DNA from: Prochlorococcus sp. AG-402-I20
GTDB lineage: Bacteria > Cyanobacteriota > Cyanobacteriia > PCC-6307 > Cyanobiaceae
Reading direction: 5' to 3'
Length of the DNA: 41,726 bases
NCBI GenBank assembly: GCA_003216975.1
Contig: QCHY01000016.1
Coordinates: 1 to 41,726, forward strand
Below are positions 29,305-38,400 of the stretch, one piece after another. Position numbers and translations under genes: made by a program. The notes under the pieces were generated by a model. It was given only the letters and a program-made list of their open reading frames with translations. It made no database searches and was not told the DNA's origin. How positions within the stretch are numbered: position 1 is the first letter of the stretch; each line of letters starts with the position of its first letter.

Positions 29305-32300
29305 TCAAAGGAAATCAGCTGCAACAAGGTTATCTGCACCAACTCCTTTAATAATTGCAAGCTGTGTAACTGTGTCACCAGCGGCCAGAGTCTTAGAACT
29401 ATTAGCAACGGTTTCGCCTGCAAAGTCAACTTCGAAGATACCAGCATCAGCATCTGTACCTGTACCGCTGTAAGCGATAAAGATGAAGTTACCTTGGTTA
29501 GCATCAGTAGTTCTGAATGAAGACATACCAGTTCTAAAGCCAGATTCAGTCAAGGTCGCAGTACCAAGACCTGAATCAATTTCAATCACAACACTAAGAT
29601 CATGGGCGAATGTAGCGTTCTTAACGTTAAGGTTCCAATCATCTAGTGTAATGAAGTTAGCAGCTACAACTGCATTAGTAGCACCGAAACCAGTCTTGTT
29701 AACTGCTGTTCCATCATCATCGTTCTTAGCGGTAAAGCTTAAGTCAAGGACATCGGAAGCAGATACGAAACCAGTAATAGTATCGAAACCTTCACCAGAC
29801 GCAATTTGAACAGTGTCAACTTTAGAAGCAGCAGTTAAGTCAGTGGAAGCATCAGTAATTGTGATGTTATCTTCACCAGCTTTTGCGTTGATGACGTCAA
29901 TACCTCCTCCAGCGTTGATGATGTCAGCTTTTGGAGAACCAGTAATTGTATTAGCATCGGTACTTCCTGTAACAACAGTTCCATAAGTACCGGTAAGACC
30001 ACTTAGATCTATGCTTTCAATACCTGTCTGAACTGCAGTGTCAACAACACCGTTCATTTGAGTGATTTGGTCTGCTTGTGATAAATCTATGTTTGTAATA
30101 CCTAGATTCATAGCGCCAGTAAGATTCAACGTGTCGTTGTCACTGGCCTTTTCACCCATATCTAGGGTTGTTGATGTATTGACAGTTGATACCAAATTAA
30201 GGGTGTCATTACCTGTTCCTAAAGCGATATCGGAAGTTGTAGCAAAGTCAGCTGATGTTCCAAATGTGATTGCTCCAGTTGCTGTTGAAGCGTTTACATC
30301 ATCTAGAAGAGTAGTAGTTGAACCTGATGATCCTCCAAAAGCTACTGTCTTATCACCAACAATATTTAAGGTAGTAAGTTTAGCTGCACTAAGAGCTGTA
30401 GTACCAAATGAGATGTCACCAGCGTTTGAATCAATATTTAGAGTTGTTAATGCGGCAAATGTAGTCGTCTTAAGATCCATATCTGCATCTGTAAGAGCAG
30501 TGCCATTTGTTAACGACTTAGCTCCACCAATGTTCAGAGTAGTAACTTTTGTTCCTTGAGCTGTTGTAAAGACTGCGTTTGCCTCAGCTTCCTGATCAAT
30601 GGTGACTGTTGTGTAAGTCGTTCCGAAAGTCAAATCGTAGACAGTCAAACCAGATGAGTGATTGCCTTTGTTAGTGACGGTTACAGAAGAAGCACCAGAG
30701 ATTGCTGCGTCAATAGTAGTTACATCACCAGATCCACTTCCAAAGATGGTTCCATGGGTATCAGCACCAGTAAGTGCAATAGATGCACCATTAGCCATGT
30801 TGGAAATGGTGACAGCTTCATCAGTAGTACCTGCCTCACCGCCTCCATCAGTAAGTACAGCAAGCTCAAAGCTAGTCAGACCTACTGCATCTCTCATGTC
30901 AAAGGTAACTGCAGCAGCAGTTGCAGTGGTGTCATCAACAATATCGAAATCGAAAGTTTCAATACCGTTTGTGTTAGGTCTTATAGCAGTTTCATTAGTA
31001 ACACCAAGTGATGTAGCAGCCAATATATCTGTACCACCAGCATCAGTAATCTTGATTTCATCAGCAACTAAATCAAGACCGTCGACAGTCAAAGTGTTGT
31101 CAGTTGAACCAAGTTTGACAGTACCTCCAGTTTTAATAGCAGCTGATACTAGATCCAAGTTTGCAGTAGCTCCAGTTGCATCAATTGTAGAGATATCTAC
31201 ATTTGTACCAGCAGTAATGGTGTGAGTACTAGCATCCATTTTTGCTGTCGTTGTATCTGTATCACCACCACCAGTAATTGTTAAAGATGTCAACTTTGCT
31301 GTAGCTGCAGTACCAGCAACTTCGTAAACATGGTCTAGGTAGTGATCACCTGTTGCTGCATTATCAACAGCTGTGTCATTGATAGTGAATGCACCAGAGT
31401 TTGTTGAGAAAACTGTTCCATCTAGTGAAACAGCATCGTTCAACTTAGAAGTCAAGCTGTTTGAAATCTCAACAGTTGTATTAGTAACTCCAGTAGCGGC
31501 ATTAAGAACCATCGCGTTAGCAGAGAAGTCTGTTGAACCCCCTGCATTAGTCATGAACTTAATTGCTTGACCGTCAATATCACTAATTGTTGTTCCAAAA
31601 CCAGCGCCAGCTGGATCTGTGATTTCAACGGTAGTTACACCAGTTGTATTTTTGAGTGAGGTTGTTTTTGCACCACTAGTGATAGTTTCAACTTCAATTA
31701 TTTCTACTCCAGTTGTTGATGGGTAGAAAGTCGCAGCTGAAGCTGAGTCAGCAATAGTTACTCGGTCTGTAGTAGCTGAACCACCTGTAATAACATCCGC
31801 TAATGTAGTTGAACTTGTTGTTGCAGTACCTCGTAGGTCTACATCTAGAACTCCACTACCACCAGTAATCTTAAGAACGTTTGTCTCAGAGTTAACTATA
31901 GAAACAGCACCAGTAGATGTAGAAGCATCAAAAGTGATTACTTCTTTTGCTCTGTCAGCTTCTGCTGTAGATGCACTGTTTGAACCACTAGCTTGAACAA
32001 GATCTAAAGCACTAATTGTAATTGCATTACTACCAACAATATTTACGGTAGTAAGGTCATCACCTGTAAGGGTTGCAATAGTAAGAGTTTTAGCTGCACC
32101 AGTAGATGTGACGACATCAGAAGATGAAATTGTAAGAGTTTCAACGTCACCTGTTTCTGTGACTCCAACTGTTGCTGTGTCGTCAGCTGTATTAACCATT
32201 GTCAAAGCAGACAAGGTTCCATCACCATCAAAAGTCAATGCATCAGCTGTTCCAGAAGCATTTTCCAGTGACATCTTGACAACGTTTAATCCTTGTCCAG

Positions 32301-33975
32301 CCACTGCAGAATCTTGGGTGGAGGAAACGTCTACTGTTCCAGCTGATGGTAAGCCAGTAACCTCGAAAGTAATTTTATGATTTCCATCTGTATCTGAGTT
32401 TGTAAGGACACCTGTAGCCTTATTAGCACCAGTAATACTGCCAAGATCTAAGGACGGAGTTAATGACGCAGCACCAGCAGCAGCAAGTGTTTGATCTGCA
32501 TACTTGACTGTCTCTGCACTAATGGAGTGCTTACCACTGTCCTTAGCATCTAGATCAGAAGCGGCTACATCAGCAGCAAAAACTACCGTATCTGTACCTC
32601 CTCCACCATCGATTGTTTTTGCTGGTTGTGTATTACCGAAATCAGCAATTGTAAGAGTGAATGTATCGTCACCTGAACCACCCTTTAGAGTATCAACAGT
32701 GGCATCAGTTGTTATAAGTAATTTACCAGTTGCTGCAGAACCATCAATTTCAGAAGCATCCTTCAATACAGTTTCACCTAAAGTGAGCTGACCACTTCCA
32801 GTAATAACAATTTTAGAAGTCTCACCCAGATCATCACTTGCACCATCTTCAATTTCGGTGATTGAGTTCTTACCAGTTCCTACAGCAATATTGATTGTTT
32901 CAAATTCATCATCTCCATCACCAATATTAAGAATGGCAGTAGATGCATCATTCTTAATTTCTACATTTGCGACATCAGAGGAACCAACAACAACTGGATT
33001 AGCAAAATCAGCTGTTACATCACCCTTAGAACCATCAAGAATAACTGTTGCATTAGACTGAAGATCGCTAAAAACAACATCTCCAGTTAAGGAGGAAAGA
33101 TAAGAGCTAACAGAAGTGACACCAGTTGCAGAGGTGAAAGTATAAGTCTGACTTGCACCAGAAGTAGCAGTGGTGTTAGTTACCTGGATATTTTCAACAC
33201 CAGTACTATTTAAGATAGTTGAAGCAGCAGCTGAAGGTGATACTGAGATTTTTAATGTATCTGTTCCACCTAAGTCAGTAATAACATCATCTGAACCAAG
33301 TGTTGCACCTGAGGCATTAATGGTGTCGTTTGATGATGTAAGAGTCTTAAAGTCTGTAGATGTAGTTAAAGCAATATTTGTTGTAGAAGTGTCAGCTGGA
33401 ACACCATTAGTTTTTATTGAATTAACGCTTGTAGTTATACCTGCAGCTGTATAAGCTGTATCTTTGTCAATACCTGCTAAGTAAGCTTTTGCAGCAGCGA
33501 TATTATCTCCTGCTGAGAAATCAGCTGAACCCTTACCATCGTTAAGTGGAGTATAAGCAAGAATACCTTCAGTAGTTAGCCTGACTTCAGCTGTGTAAGC
33601 AGCAGCTGCTTCGGTTCTATTTGTTAATGCGGTTTTATCGTCAGAACTTCCAGCATTATTTTGAGCAGCCCAAATAAGGTGAACTGCTATTTCAGCTAAT
33701 TGAAGATTTCCTAAGTTGATTTCTTTAGTCCAGTATGTCAAACCAGTGACATCAGCAGCTCTATCAAAAAGGTTTTTATAGATCTGATTAACCTGAGCTT
33801 CAGTAGTTAGGCTTCCATATACGCTTTTGAACTCAGGTGCTGCATACATATCAGCAGCGAAGGCAGCTGTGGTGATCCCTTTTTCTTTCCAGTAATCTAT
33901 ACCGGTAGGGTCAGCAGCGCGCCCGAAGTAAGCAACGTAAAGTTCTTGGAGTTGGGTACTAGTCGCGTTGGCCAT
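29305..33975 (-). CDS. Giant S-layer/RTX-like exoprotein with N-terminal DUF4214-type domain
   Basis: From the ATG at 33975 it is 1556 residues; a TTG 29 codons upstream would add a non-conserved extension. Two DUF4214-type units come first (LYVAYFGRAADPTGIDYW, 12-29; IYKNLFDRAADVTGLTYW, 65-82). The rest is a cysteine-free, Thr/Ser/Ala/Asp-rich, Lys/Arg-poor beta-strand array with recurring LTTLNI/LTSLTI strands and scattered RTX-like turns (GGSGDDTF, GGGGTDTV, GTGNDTLNL, GGGIDVINAKAGEDNI). The end (QLAIIKGVGADNLVAADFL) looks like a type I secretion signal. It is the likely main substrate of the adjacent exporter and possibly forms an S-layer or surface coat. GC content is well above its neighbours. 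Confidence 0.87.
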   Translation of the reverse strand: MANATSTQLQELYVAYFGRAADPTGIDYWKEKGITTAAFAADMYAAPEFKSVYGSLTTEAQVNQIYKNLFDRAADVTGLTYWTKEINLGNLQLAEIAVHLIWAAQNNAGSSDDKTALTNRTEAAAAYTAEVRLTTEGILAYTPLNDGKGSADFSAGDNIAAAKAYLAGIDKDTAYTAAGITTSVNSIKTNGVPADTSTTNIALTTSTDFKTLTSSNDTINASGATLGSDDVITDLGGTDTLKISVSPSAAASTILNSTGVENIQVTNTTATSGASQTYTFTSATGVTSVSSYLSSLTGDVVFSDLQSNATVILDGSKGDVTADFANPVVVGSSDVANVEIKNDASTAILNIGDGDDEFETINIAVGTGKNSITEIEDGASDDLGETSKIVITGSGQLTLGETVLKDASEIDGSAATGKLLITTDATVDTLKGGSGDDTFTLTIADFGNTQPAKTIDGGGGTDTVVFAADVAASDLDAKDSGKHSISAETVKYADQTLAAAGAASLTPSLDLGSITGANKATGVLTNSDTDGNHKITFEVTGLPSAGTVDVSSTQDSAVAGQGLNVVKMSLENASGTADALTFDGDGTLSALTMVNTADDTATVGVTETGDVETLTISSSDVVTSTGAAKTLTIATLTGDDLTTVNIVGSNAITISALDLVQASGSNSASTAEADRAKEVITFDASTSTGAVSIVNSETNVLKITGGSGVLDVDLRGTATTSSTTLADVITGGSATTDRVTIADSASAATFYPSTTGVEIIEVETITSGAKTTSLKNTTGVTTVEITDPAGAGFGTTISDIDGQAIKFMTNAGGSTDFSANAMVLNAATGVTNTTVEISNSLTSKLNDAVSLDGTVFSTNSGAFTINDTAVDNAATGDHYLDHVYEVAGTAATAKLTSLTITGGGDTDTTTAKMDASTHTITAGTNVDISTIDATGATANLDLVSAAIKTGGTVKLGSTDNTLTVDGLDLVADEIKITDAGGTDILAATSLGVTNETAIRPNTNGIETFDFDIVDDTTATAAAVTFDMRDAVGLTSFELAVLTDGGGEAGTTDEAVTISNMANGASIALTGADTHGTIFGSGSGDVTTIDAAISGASSVTVTNKGNHSSGLTVYDLTFGTTYTTVTIDQEAEANAVFTTAQGTKVTTLNIGGAKSLTNGTALTDADMDLKTTTFAALTTLNIDSNAGDISFGTTALSAAKLTTLNIVGDKTVAFGGSSGSTTTLLDDVNASTATGAITFGTSADFATTSDIALGTGNDTLNLVSTVNTSTTLDMGEKASDNDTLNLTGAMNLGITNIDLSQADQITQMNGVVDTAVQTGIESIDLSGLTGTYGTVVTGSTDANTITGSPKADIINAGGGIDVINAKAGEDNITITDASTDLTAASKVDTVQIASGEGFDTITGFVSASDVLDLSFTAKNDDDGTAVNKTGFGATNAVVAANFITLDDWNLNVKNATFAHDLSVVIEIDSGLGTATLTESGFRTGMSSFRTTDANQGNFIFIAYSGTGTDADAGIFEVDFAGETVANSSKTLAAGDTVTQLAIIKGVGADNLVAADFL

Positions 33976-34253
33976 TGGGTGGAAAACAGAATGTAGGTGC
34001 TTTAGGGATCCCCGCAGAGTAGCGGTTATCGTGGTTGGCCCAGCAGTATATAGCCTGACCAAACAGAGACTGGCGAAATCATAAGCTTTTATGACTAATA
34101 CGCAAGACTGCTAGACATCAAAACAAGGGAATCCAAACATTTATAAAGCACCTTCGATGAAAATAGATTCACTATTTCCATGATCAAATTGGTAAAGTTC
34201 GAATGTTAGTAATTTCTCTCAAATAGCTTGCAAACAAAGGATTCATAACTAAA

Positions 34254-34259
34254 ATTATA
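34254..34259 (-). promoter_or_regulatory. Putative exoprotein -10 box (TATAAT)
   Basis: Consensus TATAAT on the minus strand. Transcription from here would give the exoprotein mRNA a leader of roughly 270 nt, unusually long for this compact genome. A TTGACG lies upstream but only 11 bp away, so it is not a proper -35. Confidence 0.35.
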
Positions 34260-34329
34260 GCGTAAATCTACGTCAAAAAACTAAGATTGAGTTCAAAAAA
34301 ATTCAGGAATAGATGACTAGAGAAAAAAA

Positions 34330-34450
34330 TAAAAGGCTAACCAGATATAAAAGTGCACACCATATTTTGGTGTCAAATGTTTCATTCAAGCTAAGAATCA
34401 ATATCAAAGGATAAAAAAAACGGTCAAGTTATTGAATAATTAGCCTTTTA
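34330..34450. repeat. 11-bp perfect inverted repeat flanking 99 bp, with internal hairpin
   Basis: The arms TAAAAGGCTAA (34330-34340) and TTAGCCTTTTA (34440-34450) are exact reverse complements. Between them is a 6-bp hairpin, ACACCA-TATTT-TGGTGT (34357-34373). It sits upstream of the GMD-like gene. It could be a regulatory structure or a relic of a small mobile element; no flanking target duplication was seen. Confidence 0.4.
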
Positions 34451-34481
34451 GAAGATAATTGATTTTGATATTTCTAAAATA

Positions 34482-35441
34482 TTGGAAAGTAAAAAAGCTC
34501 TTGTATTAGGTTGTTATGGACAAGATGGATCACTTATTTGTAAATCTCTTTTAGAAAAAGGATATAAGGTGATTGGCTTAGCAAAAGCTAAAATCAACAA
34601 TAATCAAAGGCATGTTGAGTTAAATATTCAGGATGACTTAGAGATAGTAGAAGCTGACTTAAGAGATTTATCAACTCTCACAGAAGTTTTTAATAGCAAT
34701 ATACCTGATGAAATTTATAACTTTGCTGCACAATCATCAGTAGGACTTTCTTTTGAAAAACCTATTGCAACGATTGAAAGTATAGTAAACGGCACATTAA
34801 ACATTTTAGAAATCGCAAGACATTCATCTTTTGATGGCAAATTATTTTTCGCAGGGAGTAGTGAAATGTTTGGTGATACTCAAATAAGAGCAACAATTAC
34901 TCATTCTCAAAATCCAAAAAGTCCATATGCAATTGCGAAACAGGCTAGCTATAATTTGGTAAAGTTATATCGAAATATATATAATATAAAATGCGTCACA
35001 GGTATTTTATTTAGCCATGAATCGCCATATCGTAATAAAAACTTTATTACACAAAAAATAGTCAACGGAGCGATTAAATGTAGTACAAATAAAAAAACTC
35101 AAATCCGAATAGGTAATATGAATGTTTTTAGAGACTGGGGGTGGGCTGCAGAATATGTTGAAGCTATGCAGTTAATGTTAAAAGCGGAGACAATGAAAGA
35201 TCAAATAATTTGTACAGGAGAGCTCAATAGTTTAGAAGAATTTATAAAGTTAACATTTGAAAAATTAAATTTAAATTATAAAGATCATATTACATCCGAA
35301 GAAATACTATTCAGGAAAACAGACATTAAATATAGTTGTGGTGATCCTGAGCCAATTACAAAAGATCTAAAATGGAAAGCAAAATTTCACATGAACGAAG
35401 TTATTGATAAATTACTAGAGTATCAAATAAAAAACAACTAA
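34482..35441 (+). CDS. GDP-mannose 4,6-dehydratase-like SDR enzyme (second copy)
   Basis: A 319-residue extended SDR. It has the GMD-type nucleotide loop LGCYGQDGS (9-17), YNFAAQSSVGLSF, SSEMFG with S126 and E128, SPYAIAK with Y149 and K153, and FSHESPYRNKNFITQKIV, mirroring [16 protein letters not shown] of gmd. It is shorter and clearly diverged from the first copy, and the catalytic Thr is Ser. It may act on GDP-mannose or on a later GDP-sugar intermediate such as 4-keto reduction; the sequence cannot decide. No ATG precedes the conserved N-terminus; TTG at 34482 is the best start, without an SD. It converges on the glycosyltransferase gene, 3 bp apart. Confidence 0.85.
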   Translation: MESKKALVLGCYGQDGSLICKSLLEKGYKVIGLAKAKINNNQRHVELNIQDDLEIVEADLRDLSTLTEVFNSNIPDEIYNFAAQSSVGLSFEKPIATIESIVNGTLNILEIARHSSFDGKLFFAGSSEMFGDTQIRATITHSQNPKSPYAIAKQASYNLVKLYRNIYNIKCVTGILFSHESPYRNKNFITQKIVNGAIKCSTNKKTQIRIGNMNVFRDWGWAAEYVEAMQLMLKAETMKDQIICTGELNSLEEFIKLTFEKLNLNYKDHITSEEILFRKTDIKYSCGDPEPITKDLKWKAKFHMNEVIDKLLEYQIKNN

Positions 35442-35444
35442 TTA

Positions 35445-38400
35445 TTAGTTTATTTCTAAGCTTTCTATTAAAGAGTAAAATCTTTTCGAAAGGACAGAGA
35501 AACGTCTATTATCAATAATATTTTTTCTATTGATAAATCCATCATCAGCATCTGATTCGAAAAAACTTTTGATACCTAAAGCAATATCTTGAGAAGAGAA
35601 TCCATTCGTAAATTTAACTATTTCTGATACATCCGTGAAAATTGATGATGGAGTTGCTAGTACTGGTTTTAATGTAGATAAGGCATATCTAATAGATGCA
35701 CTTGAAGATTCACCAGAATCTTCATAGGGAAAGGTAATCAAATCATTCAATGATAATAACTCAAGTAATGATTGATCTGAATAATAATTAAAATCAATAT
35801 TAATTATATCTTGAAGTTTCAATTCATTAATTAAATCAAGATATTCATTACGAAGATAATCGTATTCTCGACTATAGATCGAGGTATACATATTTAAATA
35901 GATATTAATATTATCATTTTTTAGAAGCCTCATTGCTTTGATGAGATTTTTAAAACCCTTATTAGGTAAACAAAAACCAAAAGTAGCTACATTTTTCCTT
36001 TTATTATTAAAAATTTTTTTAATAATATTTTGAGACGGTGTCGAGTTAGTCTTTACATCAAAATCAATAATAGGATGAGGAAATAAAGTAACATTATCAA
36101 TTAAACCGATTTTTTTTAACCTGTTCAAATCTTCAATCGTATGAACAATTAATCTAGTACACTTATTTAGAATATTAGAAAGAGAAGAAAGAGATTTTGA
36201 ATCATCATTTACAGGATCATTAGTTGAATGAAATAAAATTAATATGTTAATATTATTTGCAGTAAGAGTAGTAAGGAACTGAGAGAATATATTAAAGTCG
36301 AAAAAACCATAATTAAACTGAATAATTAATGTAGAAATATTCCTGGTCATAATTTCTGATTTTAAAAGATCTAAATTTTGATCATTGCCATCTAGCCGCC
36401 ATGAAGGAACTAAATAGTCATCGGCCAAATCATTTTCATCATTAAAAGGTGAAAATACAAAAAATCCTTTTGGAAAATAATCTAATAGATTTTTTGAATA
36501 CGATGCAATTCCACACCTAGAATTCCAAGTAGTAACAATTCCAACTTTGGGTTTTAAAATATTAGTATTCAGCATCAGTGAGTTCACAAAAGAGATATTT
36601 TTATTTGTAGTAATATTCCAAGTAAAATTACTGATGCCAGATCGAGCTCGATCTAGTTTTTCTTTTAATTGATCCTTTGAAGCATTAAAAACATTATTCA
36701 TTTGAACAATTAGATCACTTAATAAAGGTTCAGCCCAGTAAGAATTATCTAGTTGAAAGTGTGATTTTGAAGGAGAAAATTTATAATCTACTAACCAACT
36801 GTTATCATTATTACAAAAATCAATTTGACCTCCCCAATTAGTAGTAATTACAGGTAATCCTAGCAACATCGCCTCCCCAATAGGCAAACCAAAACCCTCT
36901 CCAAAACTAGGGGCTAATAAAGCATTTGATTGCAAATATAAAGATTTTAACTGACTATTATTAAGTTCTTCCAATATTAAAATAACATCAGGAAAAGATG
37001 TATTATGAGTTCTTAATTCTGTCAAAAGATTAGATATATTATTATGTGGATTATTAAAAGTTTTAATTATCAAACTGACATCATCTTCATTAGTAAATAA
37101 TTCACTGAATGCTTTAAGTAGGATATCAATACCTTTTCTTGGAAAACAAGAAGATATATGTAAGAACCTAAAACTCTTTGCTTCTAAATTAAATTCTTTA
37201 CAAGCTTTAATTTTTAAAAAATGATCTACACCTAGTCCTGAAACATCTATAGGTATTTTAACACCATTATCTATTAAAATCTTTTTTACTTGATTTGACA
37301 TTACAGTAATACCATCTAGATATGTATTAAATTCTTCTACCCATATCCTTGGGAATTCTGACTCTTCCCATCCATATGAATGTAAAAGATTATATTTAGC
37401 ATTCATATCATGAACTCTAGGAGGATATAAATTCCTACTCAAGACATTAAAATGTGAATTATTGTTTAATGATTGCTCATAAATATTATATATATTAGTA
37501 TAACTTTTTAAAAAATTATAGTTGACTTCATAATCACCATGGCCCTCTGTAATATGAAGAGATAGATTATCAATCTTCTTACTTAAGGCATCAGTAAAGT
37601 ATCTATTAAGAATAGCGAGACTATAACTTGAGTCAAAAGGACCCTCTACCCTCCAAGACGAAATACCTTCATTATTGGTAAATATCTTAGAAAATTTATC
37701 AATTTGTATATTGATACGATCTAATGAAGCACAAAATTGAACCAATAAATTATTATTTAACTCCTTACAAATAGATTTTTCAGATTGAACCTTTTTAAAA
37801 AGAAGATCAAATAAATCTTTATTATGTATCTTTATTTTTTCCCAATTAGATACCTGACATCTTTTTGGATTCTTAGCAATAATTTTTTCACAGGCATCAA
37901 TAGCTAGATGTGCACAGTTTTCCCATGAAAACTTATTACTTTGCACTTGAGCATTCTTCTTCAAAACCTCAGAAAAATCATTATCTAAAAGAGATTGTTC
38001 AATTAAATTCTTCATCTCTAATGGTTTTGAAGGATCAAACATAGCCCTCTCATTACATATAACCTCTGGAATACTTGTTCTATTAGATGCGATCACAGGA
38101 GCTCCACACGACATAGCCTCTAAAACAGGCAAACCAAATCCCTCATGAAAGGAAGGGAAAATAAACAATGAACAATTTTTATATAATTCTGCTAATTGCT
38201 CATCACTAACAAATCCAGTCTTAATAACTTTAATAGGATTGATACTAAATATTCTTATCCATTCATCAATTTGATTAACCTCGGGTTGAAGTAATTTTCC
38301 TGCAAGTACTAATTTATATTCTTTTAATTCAATGGAGAGTAGACTATAAGCATGGAGTAACCCTCTTAAATTTTTTCTAGGGTCTCCTGCACCTATATAA

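Larger units (their letters stand above)
33976..34481. other. Long non-coding gap holding the exoprotein leader and the upstream region of the GMD-like gene
   Basis: The right-hand two thirds are AT-rich. The first 110 bp next to the exoprotein gene are GC-richer and, on the minus strand, can form small hairpins (CCGC-TACTCT-GCGG; TTGGTC pairing with GGCCAA). A -10 candidate, a hairpin and an 11-bp inverted repeat in this gap are listed separately. No small gene was recognised. Confidence 0.5.

Noticed and set aside
30062-31225. Long plus-strand frames of 117-187 codons inside the exoprotein gene
   Set aside because: They are antisense shadows: the Thr/Ser/Ala/Val/Asp-rich gene on the other strand yields few stops. 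Their products are Ser/Val/Pro-rich without any domain.
29305-33975. Identifying the exoprotein as the SwmA or SwmB motility protein of marine Synechococcus
   Set aside because: It is similar in style (large, type I secreted, RTX-like), but such repetitive acidic proteins look alike by composition; homology cannot be claimed by eye.
33976-34062. A 29-codon N-terminal extension of the exoprotein from a TTG
   Set aside because: The extension is basic and unlike the conserved DUF4214 start; the ATG at 33975 opens directly into the module (MANATSTQLQELYVAYFGR).
34254-34276. A complete -35/-10 promoter (TTGACG plus TATAAT) for the exoprotein
   Set aside because: The spacer is 11 bp instead of about 17, so only the -10 is kept as a candidate.
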